This document shows, piece after piece, positions 1 through 6,861 of a DNA stretch of 64,000 nucleotides. Source of the DNA: Sphingomonas populi (lineage in GTDB: Bacteria > Pseudomonadota > Alphaproteobacteria > Sphingomonadales > Sphingomonadaceae); NCBI RefSeq assembly GCF_004208535.1, contig NZ_SGIS01000013.1, positions 1 to 64,000 on the forward strand, given 5' to 3'. Under the pieces are notes generated by a model. The model was given only the letters and a program-made list of their open reading frames with translations, was not told the DNA's origin and made no database searches. A program made the translations under genes and the position numbers. Position 1 is the first letter of the stretch, and each line of letters opens with the position of its first letter.

Positions 1-331
1 TCTGCCGCCGCTCGAAAAAGCGCCACAGGCCTGCCACGCTCACCGCGATCCCTTGCCCGGCAAGCGCGCTCCGCAGATCCGCAAGCGTGATGTCCGGTAT
101 CCTGGCCAGTTCTCCCAGGATCGTATCAGCATGCCCCTCGATCCGTTTCGACCGGCGGTCGCCACCTTGCCGCTGCGGGGTGACGTCATCTCTGCCTTTC
201 GAAAGCGCATGCCATCGGATCGCGCTTGATGCGCTGATGCCGAACCGCTTCGCAGCCTGCCGGCACGACGCGCCAGCCTCGATCGCCGCGATTACCCGCT
301 TGCGTAGATCAACCGACAGCGCCCTGGGCAT
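1..331 (-). CDS. IS630 family transposase, N-terminal part (cut by window edge)
   Basis: Reading leftward from ATG at 331, the protein begins MPRALSVDLRKRVIAAIEAG and continues with ASCRQAAKRFGIS, a helix-turn-helix of the kind found at the N-terminus of IS630/Tc1-type transposases. A GGDRRSKRIE segment and a second DNA-binding region follow, with the sequence ITLADLRSAL. The start is supported by an AAGGAGG ribosome-binding site just upstream (about 338-345). About 110 residues are visible and the DDE catalytic domain lies outside the window. It could be the first frame of a two-frame IS630 element, which cannot be judged here. Confidence 0.75.
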   Translation of the reverse strand, partial: MPRALSVDLRKRVIAAIEAGASCRQAAKRFGISASSAIRWHALSKGRDDVTPQRQGGDRRSKRIEGHADTILGELARIPDITLADLRSALAGQGIAVSVAGLWRFFERRQ

Positions 332-420
332 GTATCAACCTCCTTGCTCGAAGGCCGTACTGAATCAGATCGCAACCGATTTGGGAATCGCCCACGATTC
401 AATCAGATCGATTTATGCTC
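1..420 (-). mobile_element. IS630-type insertion sequence, one end only
   Basis: This is the outer end of an insertion sequence that runs off the left edge of the window. It holds the 5' part of an IS630-type transposase gene read leftward and about 90 bp of non-coding end sequence. IS630 elements insert at TA dinucleotides. A TA at 421-422 follows the end-like sequence, so 420 is my estimate of the boundary. The other end and the inverted repeat partner are outside the window, so the exact border is inferred. The element separates a small-gene operon from whatever lay upstream. Confidence 0.6.
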
Positions 421-839
421 TAGGCGATCTCACGCCCGCGCGCTGTGCCGCCATCACTGGCCGCGCCGAGGCGTATCTGCGCGAGGCGAGCGATCCCGAC
501 CGACCCCAACGCCTCACCGTGCAGGACATGCTCAAGCTCGACGTCGAGCATCTCGCCTTCGACGGCACCACTCCGTTGTTCGCCGCCTATGGCGCGCTCG
601 TCGCCCAGGCGCGCGCCGAGATCTATGTCGACGCCGTCGCGATCGGCCGCGCTACCAAGGACGTGCTCAAGGAGGATGGCGACGCGCACCTCGCGCTGTT
701 CCTCGCTTCGCAGCCGGACGCAACCGATCAGGATCTCCGCGCAGCGCTGCGGGAAACGGAAGAGTCGGTCGCCGCCCAATCGCAGGCGATCCACGTCGTT
801 CGCGTCGCCCTTGAAAAGTGCCACCAACAGCCGCCGTAA
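421..839 (+). pseudogene. 5'-truncated hypothetical gene next to the IS630 end
   Basis: The frame is open from inside the insertion sequence to TAA at 837-839, but the part with ordinary element-like coding starts only at about 420, with LGDLTPARCAAITGRAEAYL. The natural start was probably lost when the insertion sequence landed. An internal ATG at 528 (MLKLDVEHLAF) could still give a product of about 103 residues. The sequence is mostly helical and rich in Ala, Glu and Asp, with no domain I recognise. It precedes the chain of small overlapping genes and has the same orientation, so it was probably the first gene of that operon. Confidence 0.45.
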
Positions 840-930
840 GCGGGACACGCCTCCGATCCCGTCCGAACCTAAGCCGCCCGATGATCTGTCGATCGCCGGG
901 ACGGAAAACTGCTGCCCGGAAGTCTGCCGC

Positions 931-1140
931 ATGTCCTGCCGTCCCGATCTCTACAAGGCGCGCACCGCGATCGATCGCTTACAACTCCACCTGCGCGACA
1001 TCGAGGACCGGCTCGGCGACGACGCCGCGAAGCGCAACATCGTGCGAGCCCGCGAGCATCTCGCTGCCGCCGACATGGAGCTCGACCGCGCCGTGCAGCT
1101 CGCCGCGGCGCCCGCCGTGATCTTCGAGGTTTTGCGCTGA
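931..1140 (+). CDS. Small helical hypothetical protein, integrated element
   Basis: A 69-residue acidic protein beginning MSCRPDLYKARTAIDRL, almost certainly a long amphipathic helix pair (LHLRDIEDRLGDD, then REHLAAADMELDRAV). GGAAG eight nucleotides upstream of ATG is a weak ribosome-binding site. An in-frame TTG at 811 would add a basic N-terminus and overlap the previous gene, so the start is not certain. The stop codon TGA shares its A with the next ATG. It is the first intact member of a run of overlapping small genes. No family is recognised. Confidence 0.55.
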   Translation: MSCRPDLYKARTAIDRLQLHLRDIEDRLGDDAAKRNIVRAREHLAAADMELDRAVQLAAAPAVIFEVLR

Positions 1141-1535
1141 TGCCGCCGCCGACCCCTGGCGCTTATCTGAAGATGCGCCGTTGCGCGGCTCGTCTGTCGG
1201 TCGCCGACGTCGCAGCGCGCATTGCCACCGTACCGCGCTTGGCCGAGCACGCCCGCGTCGAGCTGATCGAATTGATCGAGGCGGACGCTGCGCCGGCGAG
1301 CTTCGCGACGGTGGTGGTCTTCAACAACGTCTATCCCTTCGACATCGAGGTGCTCGCCGCGCTCCAGCGGATCAAGCTCGGTGCGGACTTCGCGCCGCCA
1401 CACCTTTGTCGCATCTGCGCCTGCAGCGACCATGATCCCTGCTTCAGGGGAACCGTGTTCGGTCCGTGCTTTTGGGTCGAGGACGGTCTCTGTTCCGCCT
1501 GCGCTACTCCGCCAACCCGGAGCGCGACTGCGTGA
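1140..1535 (+). CDS. Hypothetical protein with Cys-rich C-terminal metal-binding segment
   Basis: A 131-residue protein whose ATG overlaps the previous stop by one base. The N-terminal half (YLKMRRCAARLSVADVAARI) could be a degenerate helix-turn-helix. The C-terminal third contains CRICACSDHDPC followed by GPCFWVEDGLCSAC, seven cysteines and a histidine spaced like a zinc-binding knuckle. Proteins with this type of Cys tail are common in small-gene clusters of alphaproteobacterial prophages (general knowledge, not a search result). A role in DNA or protein binding is inference. Confidence 0.65.
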   Translation: MPPPTPGAYLKMRRCAARLSVADVAARIATVPRLAEHARVELIELIEADAAPASFATVVVFNNVYPFDIEVLAALQRIKLGADFAPPHLCRICACSDHDPCFRGTVFGPCFWVEDGLCSACATPPTRSATA

Positions 1536-1729
1536 ACGATCTGCCGCCTCCGTCGCCGCAGGCCGTTCGGCGCGCGCGCATCGCGATCGACGTCGCGATC
1601 GTCGTCGCCGGCGTCGCTGTGGCCTTCGCCCTGACCCGCCATCCCGCCCCGGCGCTGGTGACCCTCGCGGTCGCCCTGTTGGTCGCCGTCACCGCTTTTG
1701 TCGTCATCATGAGGGAGTTTTCCCGATGA
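1532..1729 (+). CDS. Small two-segment membrane protein
   Basis: Starts at GTG, overlapping the previous stop as GTGA. The 65-residue product begins MNDLPPPSPQAVRRARIA and has two hydrophobic stretches, roughly residues 17-35 (IDVAIVVAGVAVAFAL) and 41-60 (ALVTLAVALLVAVTAFVV), separated by a short polar turn. It should be a small inner-membrane hairpin protein. The next gene overlaps by four bases. No family is recognised. A longer in-frame ATG at 1466 exists but would lie inside the previous gene. Confidence 0.5.
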   Translation: MNDLPPPSPQAVRRARIAIDVAIVVAGVAVAFALTRHPAPALVTLAVALLVAVTAFVVIMREFSR

Positions 1730-1941
1730 AGTCTGATCCCGTTTCGATCGACCGGCCCGTGCCGGCGCAGTTCATCCATCGGCAGGATTGCCGCTGCCCC
1801 GATTGCCCCGGCGCCCGGCGCCCGCTCAATCCTGCGGCGCGCGGCGCGCTGCTCTTCTCCGGCGGGATGGCGATCGGGTTCCTGTTGGTGGCCGCATCGG
1901 GCAATCTGGAGGCGGCGCTGCGCGCGCTGTTCGGCCTGTGA
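1726..1941 (+). CDS. Small single-span membrane protein with CxC-x2-C motif
   Basis: A 71-residue protein starting MKSDPVSIDRPVPAQFIH, ATGA overlap with the preceding gene. It carries a short cysteine motif (DCRCPDCPGAR, residues about 27-37) and then one hydrophobic helix (GALLFSGGMAIGFLLVA). The pattern suggests a metal-binding cytoplasmic head attached to the inner membrane. I do not recognise a named family. It is part of the overlapping small-gene operon of the integrated element. Confidence 0.55.
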   Translation: MKSDPVSIDRPVPAQFIHRQDCRCPDCPGARRPLNPAARGALLFSGGMAIGFLLVAASGNLEAALRALFGL

Positions 1942-2180
1942 GCAACGATCCCCTCGCTCGCGCTCGACATCTGATCGTCCAGACGCTGGGCGCAGGCATC
2001 AGCCATCGCATCGAGCCGGACAGGAAGCTGATCGATGATCTCGGTGCGGACAGTCTCGACCTGATCGAGCTCCAGTGCGCGATCGAGGATCTCGGCGCCG
2101 ATGCGCCCGACTCTGCCTTCCACCGCGGCATGCGCGTCAGCGACGTGGCCGCCCTCATTCCAGGAGGAATTGGCGCATGA
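1938..2180 (+). CDS. Acyl-carrier-protein-like phosphopantetheine-binding protein
   Basis: Starts at GTG inside a GTGA overlap and encodes 80 residues. The segment [20 protein letters not shown] matches the attachment motif of acyl carrier proteins. Ser39 of the DSL triad would receive the 4'-phosphopantetheine arm, and the acidic residues on both sides match helix II of the family. The rest fits a four-helix ACP in length and acidity. The chromosomal fatty-acid ACP usually sits with fab genes, so this copy inside an element is unusual. No acyltransferase, synthase or phosphopantetheinyl transferase is seen nearby. The carrier role is inferred from the motif. What it carries is unknown. Confidence 0.75.
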   Translation: MSNDPLARARHLIVQTLGAGISHRIEPDRKLIDDLGADSLDLIELQCAIEDLGADAPDSAFHRGMRVSDVAALIPGGIGA

Positions 2181-2416
2181 GCGACAACATCTCCGCCGAC
2201 CAGCTGCGCCTGCTGATCGAGCGTATCGAGCGCCTCGAGGAAGAGAAAAGGGGCATCTCCGACGACATCAAGGACGTCTACGGCGAGGCCAAATCGACCG
2301 GTTTCGACGTCAAGACGATCCGCACGATCGTCCGCCTGCGCAAGATGGAGAAGCACCACCGCGACGAGGCGGACATGCTGCTCGAAACGTACAAGCAAGC
2401 ACTGGGGCTGTCGTGA
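2177..2416 (+). CDS. GapR-like DUF2312 nucleoid-associated protein
   Basis: A 79-residue protein that starts [20 protein letters not shown] and continues with [19 protein letters not shown] and [14 protein letters not shown]. This is the DUF2312 family typified by Caulobacter GapR, a coiled-coil protein that binds AT-rich overtwisted DNA. AGGAGG at 2162-2167 gives a strong ribosome-binding site, and ATGA overlaps the ACP-like gene. Host genomes carry their own copy, so this one probably serves the element, perhaps in replication or silencing (inference). Confidence 0.88.
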   Translation: MSDNISADQLRLLIERIERLEEEKRGISDDIKDVYGEAKSTGFDVKTIRTIVRLRKMEKHHRDEADMLLETYKQALGLS

Positions 2417-2736
2417 TGCAGCCGACCATCCAAGAAATCGCCGCGATGCCGTTTCCGGCAAGCCGCGAGGCCGTGCGGCGCTGGCTCGACCCGGACTGGT
2501 GTCGGTTCGGTCCCGATGCCGAACCGCGCGAGGTGCGCGTATCGATCGACTATGAGGTCACCAGCGAGGAGAGCGCCACGCTGACCGTGACCGCTCGTAA
2601 CGCCGATGAGGCGAAGAGCCTCGCGATCGAGCAGTTGTCAGAGGGCCGCGGCAAGGTCGAAGTTCTCCACGCGCGAGTCATCGATCCGGCCGCAGGACTT
2701 CAGCCCGCGCTCCCTTTTGATGGCGCGCTGCACTGA
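2416..2736 (+). CDS. Hypothetical protein, integrated element
   Basis: A 106-residue protein starting [24 protein letters not shown] three bases upstream is an alternative start. The N-terminal third is Pro/Trp-rich (RRWLDPDWCRFG), and the rest looks like a small alpha/beta domain (VRVSIDYEVTSEESATLTV, then ARNADEAKSLAIEQL). I do not recognise the family. It sits between the GapR-like gene and a 55-codon gene, with shared or overlapping start and stop bases on both sides. Confidence 0.55.
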   Translation: MQPTIQEIAAMPFPASREAVRRWLDPDWCRFGPDAEPREVRVSIDYEVTSEESATLTVTARNADEAKSLAIEQLSEGRGKVEVLHARVIDPAAGLQPALPFDGALH

Positions 2737-2903
2737 TGCCGGCGAACCCCGGATATTGCCCGGCCGAGGCCGCAGGCAAGCGCGTCGACGTGCTGCTCGC
2801 CAACGGCAGCCGTCGCCAGTGGCCCGCTGACGGGAAGCAAGGCTGCTGCTGGACGATCCGGGGCATCCCCGCTGACATCCGAGAATACGAGGTCGTGCGC
2901 TGA
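2736..2903 (+). CDS. Very small hypothetical protein, integrated element
   Basis: A 55-residue protein whose ATG shares a base with the previous TGA. It begins MPANPGYCPAEAAGKRVDVL and contains a GCCWTIRGIPADIREYEVV segment, which suggests a small beta-rich fold. Support comes from the exact TGATG overlaps on both sides and from coding-like base composition. No function can be assigned. Confidence 0.55.
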   Translation: MPANPGYCPAEAAGKRVDVLLANGSRRQWPADGKQGCCWTIRGIPADIREYEVVR

Positions 2904-3160
2904 TGCCCTGCGAGCACGTCACCCTGCCTGGCGGGGGGCACGCGATCGTCTGCTCGTCGCGACGCCGGCAGCGGTGCGCATGCGGCCGAGTGGCAAATCG
3001 CCTGTGCGATTGGAAGGTGCTCACCAGACGTAGCGGGACGTGTGACGCGCCGATCTGCCGGACATGCAGCACATCGCCGGCAGCGGATAAGGATCTGTGC
3101 CCCGAGCATGCGGCCGCGTTCGACGTATGGCGGGCTGCGCGCCCGGCGGAGCGTCGTTGA
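2903..3160 (+). CDS. Cys-rich putative zinc-finger protein
   Basis: An 85-residue protein starting MPCEHVTLPGGGHAIVCSS. It contains nine cysteines and three histidines in knuckle-like spacing: CEH, CACGRVANRLC, CDAPICRTC and LCPEH. This resembles treble-clef or double zinc-ribbon proteins found in phage and plasmid small-gene operons. It shares one base with the genes on both sides (TGATG). DNA, RNA or protein binding is possible and cannot be decided from the sequence. Confidence 0.6.
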   Translation: MPCEHVTLPGGGHAIVCSSRRRQRCACGRVANRLCDWKVLTRRSGTCDAPICRTCSTSPAADKDLCPEHAAAFDVWRAARPAERR

Positions 3161-3348
3161 TGGTGCGTCTCGCCGACATCGTCGATGCCGCTTTCGCGCA
3201 GCACTATCCCTGCACATGCCCGAAATGCCGGGCGCTTGATCGCGCGCATCCGAACGAAGGAGTCCAGTTGCGCCTGTTGCCCCCTTCCGACGACCAGGCG
3301 GACGCGATCCCCGCCAGCGCCGCGCCAGTCGCAGGGCAGGGCACATGA
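3160..3348 (+). CDS. Small hypothetical protein with CxCPxC motif
   Basis: A 62-residue protein starting MVRLADIVDAAFAQHYPC and carrying the metal-knuckle-like CTCPKCRAL near residues 19-26. The C-terminal half is polar and probably disordered (PPSDDQADAIPASAAPVAG). Its ATG shares one base with the preceding stop, and its TGA overlaps the next ATG by four bases. An in-frame ATG at 3097 lies inside the previous gene and is less likely. No family is recognised. Confidence 0.5.
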   Translation: MVRLADIVDAAFAQHYPCTCPKCRALDRAHPNEGVQLRLLPPSDDQADAIPASAAPVAGQGT

Positions 3349-3545
3349 CCGGGCAGGGAAGATCCTGCGCCGCGCTGAGTTGCTCGGCCCAGGTCGATCG
3401 CAACACACCGTTCTGTCGCCGCCATTGGAACAAGCTCCCGGGCAAATTGCGGTCGCGTATCAGCATGTCGGCAACGGCAAAGGACAGTGCGGTGCGCACC
3501 GACGAGATCGGTCGCGCGGTGCGACTGCTCGGGGTGATCTCGTGA
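3345..3545 (+). CDS. Small basic hypothetical protein with CxxH-type motif
   Basis: A 66-residue basic protein starting MTGQGRSCAALSCSAQV. Two cysteines near the N-terminus and FCRRHWNKLPGKLRSRI could together bind one zinc. The stretch RRHWNKLPGKLR occurs in small phage-encoded zinc proteins in this bacterial group (recollection, not a search). It overlaps its upstream neighbour by four bases and the downstream alpA-like gene by one. Confidence 0.55.
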   Translation: MTGQGRSCAALSCSAQVDRNTPFCRRHWNKLPGKLRSRISMSATAKDSAVRTDEIGRAVRLLGVIS

Positions 3546-3850
3546 TGACCTATGCGCAAAAACACGACGGTGCCGGTGAAGAAGATAAGCGCGGGGAGGG
3601 CAAGCCAGTGAGCGCTTTGCATTCGCTGACGACGGAGCAGCGGAAGAGCAGGGGCTCCGTGCTGGAGCGCGGCCGCTTTCTGCGGATCAACGATGTCGTC
3701 GCAACGACGGGCCTGAGCCGCGCCACGATCTACCGACTAATAGATCGAGCGGATTTCCCGCGCCAACACCAGCTTACCAAGCGGGCGATCGGCTGGTGGC
3801 AGGCCGACGTCGAGGAGTGGGTCGACAGTCGCCTCGGCAACGCTGCCTGA
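3545..3850 (+). CDS. AlpA family phage/element transcriptional regulator
   Basis: A 101-residue protein that ends the small-gene chain. The C-terminal half is an AlpA/MerR-like winged helix: FLRINDVVATTGLSRATIYR, then RADFPRQHQL, GWWQADVEEWVDSRL. AlpA proteins activate integrase or excision genes of cryptic prophages and satellites. The N-terminal 40 residues are polar and may be poorly conserved. GTG at 3608 (VSALHSLTTEQ) is an alternative start. An AlpA gene at the end of an operon usually lies near the attachment site or integrase, and no integrase is visible to the right. Confidence 0.85.
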   Translation: MTYAQKHDGAGEEDKRGEGKPVSALHSLTTEQRKSRGSVLERGRFLRINDVVATTGLSRATIYRLIDRADFPRQHQLTKRAIGWWQADVEEWVDSRLGNAA

Positions 3851-3871
3851 GCGCGCAACTGCTCTACAGCC

Positions 3872-3892
3872 GGGGGCATCGCTGGGGGCATC
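3872..3892 (+). repeat. Short direct repeat GGGGGCATC x2
   Basis: GGGGGCATC occurs at 3872-3880 and again at 3884-3892 with a 12-bp period, just after the alpA-like stop. Spaced direct repeats of this sort next to integrative elements can be arm-type binding sites of tyrosine recombinases. That role is inferred from position only, as no integrase gene is in the window. Confidence 0.35.
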
Positions 3893-4132
3893 CCAAAAAT
3901 CAAAAGCATCAGAAACGGCGTAAATCAGGGGCGTTACCATGAATATTCCAGCAGCAGCCCTGTCCACCACCCCTTCATCTCGGGGTGTCTGATGCCGGCT
4001 TGAGAAGCCCGGCTTTGCCGACTCTCTTCGGCAGCTTCTCTCCTCTACGGTATCGCTGTTCAGCAACGTCTCCGCACGTCCGGGGCGCCTGTGTCCGTCA
4101 CGGTCGCCAGTGCGCGCGCTCCTCCCGCAACG
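3893..4132. other. Non-coding boundary region with one hairpin
   Basis: No convincing gene is present. A nested hairpin lies at 4002-4040: GAGAAGC pairs with GCTTCTC outside, TGCCGA with TCGGCA inside. This may terminate the small-gene operon, although a T-run is missing. The region probably contains the right border of the integrated element. I could not identify a tRNA end or a duplicated attachment core. Confidence 0.35.
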
Positions 4133-4162
4133 AAAAAGGGCGGCCCTTGCGAGCCGCCCTTT
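4133..4162 (-). terminator. Intrinsic terminator of the outer-membrane protein gene
   Basis: A 10-bp perfect stem (AAAGGGCGGC with GCCGCCCTTT, 4135-4144 and 4153-4162) encloses an 8-nt loop. On the minus strand it is followed by a short T-run. It lies 25 bp beyond the stop of the minus-strand outer-membrane protein gene. Confidence 0.8.
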
Positions 4163-4187
4163 CCGTACTTCCCAAGAAGCGGTGTGC

Positions 4188-4838
4188 TTACTTGAAGTGG
4201 AAGCCGATGGTGCCCATCACGCGCTGACGCGAGGTGTGGTCGTTGTACTGCGAGAAGACGTACTGCGCGCCGACGAACAGCGGCATCTTCATCACGTCCT
4301 TGCCGAGCGAGTACTCGACGCCGCCGCCGACCTGATAGCCGTCGGTGCTGTAGTGATCGTAGAAGCTGGTCTGGCCGGCCGGAGCGCTGAAGCTCTTGCG
4401 CTGCTCGTTGTTGACGTAGCCGCCCTTGCCGTAGACCAGGAACGTCGGCGTCACGAGATAGCCGGCGCGCACGCCTGCGCCCCATTCCTCGAACGACTTC
4501 TGGCAGATGGTGCCGCCGCGCGCACCGCCACCGCAGATCTCGCTCCAGTCATTGGCGCGCCAGTAGGACGCTTCCGGGCCGACCACGATCTTGTCGCCGA
4601 TCACGCCGTCGAAGCCGACGGTCGCGCCGTAGCCGAACTTGTCGCGGTGGCGGCCCTGCGACTGGAAGCGGTCACCGCCGGCATTGCCTTCGATGCGGAA
4701 GCCGCGGAACGTCGACGCGCCGTCGCTGCTGGTGTCCTGCGTGGCGGTGTCCGTCACGGTCGTGTCCTGGGCGGTCGCGGCCTGTGCGCCGAACGTGGCG
4801 AGGCCGAGGGCGACGGCGGAGAGGAAAGCTTTACGCAT
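4188..4838 (-). CDS. Outer-membrane beta-barrel protein (porin/Omp family)
   Basis: A 216-residue protein with a typical signal peptide (MRKAFLSAVALGLATFGAQA, cleavage near AQA). After a Thr/Asp-rich linker come alternating beta strands (FRGFRIEGNAGGDRF, GYGATVGFDGVIGDKIVVG, VGGGVEYSLG), ending in GTIGFHFK, close to the C-terminal aromatic signature recognised by the BAM complex. It fits the OmpA-like/OMP_b-brl small-barrel family. The start at 4838 is chosen for the signal peptide and AAGGAA upstream. A longer frame to 4904 adds nothing conserved. Substrate specificity cannot be inferred. A strong terminator follows. Confidence 0.82.
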   Translation of the reverse strand: MRKAFLSAVALGLATFGAQAATAQDTTVTDTATQDTSSDGASTFRGFRIEGNAGGDRFQSQGRHRDKFGYGATVGFDGVIGDKIVVGPEASYWRANDWSEICGGGARGGTICQKSFEEWGAGVRAGYLVTPTFLVYGKGGYVNNEQRKSFSAPAGQTSFYDHYSTDGYQVGGGVEYSLGKDVMKMPLFVGAQYVFSQYNDHTSRQRVMGTIGFHFK

Positions 4839-4961
4839 ACGTAGTTCCTTTGGTGTTTTTATATTCAGCGGGTGCGTAACTATCATCCGACGCGGACGAT
4901 CCACCCCCCATTGCGGAAAGTCGCAAGCTGTTGCTGCGGCGCAACAGGTATGACGGAAGCG

Positions 4962-6086
4962 CTATGAAGCGCGGGTGAACAGGCAGGCTGGGCCGATGCG
5001 ATCGAGCGTCGGGCAGCCGAGTTGCGCCATCGCCAGCTCAAGCTCGGCGCGCAGGATGTGTGCGACATGCGCCACACCGGCCATGCCCGCCACGGCGAGG
5101 CCATGCAGTTGCGGGCGGCCGACCAGCACCGCCGCCCCGCCGAGCGCGAGCGCCTTGACGATATCGGTGCCGGTCCGCACGCCGCCGTCGATCAGCAGCG
5201 GCACTGCGCCGGCGACCGCGTCCACCATCGCCGGCAGGACATCGACCGCAGAGGGTGCGCCGTCGAGCGTGCGCCCGCCGTGGTTCGAGACGATGATCGC
5301 ATCCATGCCGTGCGCGATGGCGACGCGCGCATCTTCGGCGGCGAGCAGGCCCTTGAGGATGATCGGCAACCGCGTGCTGGCGCGCAGCCACGCGACATCG
5401 TCCCACGTCGGCGCGCCATCAGCGAGCGGGGTGCCGAACAGGATGCGGCCGCCCGGCGCGCTGGTCTGGCGGCGATCGGCGCCGCCCGGCAGGTTCGCGG
5501 CGGTGACGCCGGGCGGGAGCGTGAAGCCTGAGGTCTTGATCGACGCATCGACCGTCAGCACGATCGCCTCGTATCCGGCCGCCTCCGCGCGCGCGACCAG
5601 TTCGGCGGAGACCGCGCGGTCCTCCTGAAGATAGAGCTGGAACCACAAAGGGGCCGGCGCGACGCCGAGCGTGCGCGCGGCATCGCGTGCGGCCTCGGCA
5701 ATCGCCTCCAGCGGCACGCTCGACAGCGTGCTGACGACCATGCCGACTCCCATCGCGACGCTCGCGCGCACGCAAGCGAGTTCGCCTTCGGGGTGGGCGA
5801 GCCGGTGATAGGCGACCGGCGCGAACAGGATCGGTGCGTGATGCACGCGCCCCAACAAGCTCAGCCGGGTGTGGCCGCCGCGCAGATCGGCGAGCATACG
5901 CGGCAACAGCGGGTGTCCGTCGAACGCCGTGCGGTTGCGCGCCAGCGTCGTGGCGCTGCCCGACTGGATATGCGCCCAGGACGCGGCGGGCATGTGGCGC
6001 TCGGCCAGCCGCTCGTAATCGGCGAGCGTCTGGAGGTCGGGCGGGATCGCCGTCAGCGGCGGCAGCGGGGTCACGTCTCCGACCAT
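4962..6086 (-). CDS. FMN-dependent alpha-hydroxy-acid oxidase/dehydrogenase
   Basis: A 374-residue TIM-barrel flavoprotein of the LldD/glycolate oxidase family. These enzymes oxidise L-2-hydroxy acids to 2-oxo acids with FMN. Family features visible are an N-terminal helix region ([16 protein letters not shown]), the FMN-site strand [42 protein letters not shown], then [14 protein letters not shown] and the substrate-binding [12 protein letters not shown] (His and Arg near the C-terminus), and finally [20 protein letters not shown]. Length is normal. The gene begins inside the end of the upstream hydroxylase gene (16-nt overlap), so the two are co-translated. The substrate (lactate, mandelate or other) is unknown. 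Confidence 0.85.
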   Translation of the reverse strand: MVGDVTPLPPLTAIPPDLQTLADYERLAERHMPAASWAHIQSGSATTLARNRTAFDGHPLLPRMLADLRGGHTRLSLLGRVHHAPILFAPVAYHRLAHPEGELACVRASVAMGVGMVVSTLSSVPLEAIAEAARDAARTLGVAPAPLWFQLYLQEDRAVSAELVARAEAAGYEAIVLTVDASIKTSGFTLPPGVTAANLPGGADRRQTSAPGGRILFGTPLADGAPTWDDVAWLRASTRLPIILKGLLAAEDARVAIAHGMDAIIVSNHGGRTLDGAPSAVDVLPAMVDAVAGAVPLLIDGGVRTGTDIVKALALGGAAVLVGRPQLHGLAVAGMAGVAHVAHILRAELELAMAQLGCPTLDRIGPACLFTRAS

Positions 6087-6751
6087 TGCCGCATCAGATT
6101 GTGATAGACCCCGGTCAGCGTGTCGATCGCGCCATGCTCGGGATGGTCGGCGCCGAGCGACTGGATGGCTGTGTCGAGATCGAACAGCAGCCGGCGCTGC
6201 TCGTCGGCGCGGACCAGGCTCTGCGTCCAGAAGAACGCGGCATAGCGCGTGCCGCGCGTTACCGGCGTAACGTGATGCAAGCTGGTGCCGGGATAGACGA
6301 TCATGTCGCCGGCGGCGAGCTTCACGCGGCGGTCGCCGAACGTATCTTCGATGACCAGCTCGCCGCCGTCATACTCTTGCGGGTCGCTGAAGAAGAGCGT
6401 GCTGGAGATGTCGCTGCGCACACGCTCGGCGGAGCCGGGCAGCGGGAAGATCGCGTTATCCACATGCGCGCCATATTCGCCGCCGCCCTCGTAGCGGTTG
6501 AAGCGCGGTGGCAACACGCGCAGCGGCAGCGTCGCGGCGATGAACAGCGGCGTGGTGCCAAGCCGATCGAGGATGCGCGCGCCGAGCTGACGGGTGACGG
6601 GGTGGTCGAGCGGCAGTTGCAGGTTGCGCTTGACCAGCGCCGCGCGGTGTCCGGCGGTGGCGCGACCGTCCTGCCAGTCGGCCGCCTCCAGCGCCGTGCG
6701 CGCATCGCGGACCTCGGCGGGTGTGAACAGGGCGGGGATGTGAAGCAACAT
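6071..6751 (-). CDS. PKHD-type Fe(II)/2-oxoglutarate dioxygenase (PiuC-like)
   Basis: A 226-residue protein beginning [19 protein letters not shown]. It matches the PKHD-type hydroxylase (PiuC/YbiX) family. The iron ligands are H and D in GAHVDNAIF and the distal H in [12 protein letters not shown], with the 2-oxoglutarate Arg in [24 protein letters not shown] and [10 protein letters not shown] are other family signatures. Members often accompany TonB-dependent iron receptors, but here the partner is a 2-hydroxy-acid oxidase overlapping by 16 nt. The start at 6751 is chosen by family length. An ATG at 6838 would add 29 non-conserved residues. Confidence 0.88.
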   Translation of the reverse strand: MLLHIPALFTPAEVRDARTALEAADWQDGRATAGHRAALVKRNLQLPLDHPVTRQLGARILDRLGTTPLFIAATLPLRVLPPRFNRYEGGGEYGAHVDNAIFPLPGSAERVRSDISSTLFFSDPQEYDGGELVIEDTFGDRRVKLAAGDMIVYPGTSLHHVTPVTRGTRYAAFFWTQSLVRADEQRRLLFDLDTAIQSLGADHPEHGAIDTLTGVYHNLMRQWSET

Positions 6752-6861
6752 GCCGGCCTGCATAGCGGCAAAGCCATTGCGAAGCAGTAGCGAAACGAAC
6801 GCCCTTGTCGAAGCGCTGGCGCTCGGCCAGACTGGCACGGTCAGAGGGAAAAGGGATCGCC

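Noticed and set aside
1..3850. Complete prophage
   Set aside because: No capsid, tail, terminase, lysis or integrase gene is visible. Only small accessory genes and AlpA are present, so it is treated as part of an element.
3940..4010. Possible tRNA 3' end as integration target (CCACC followed by small hairpins)
   Set aside because: No cloverleaf with T-loop and anticodon arm can be folded around it.
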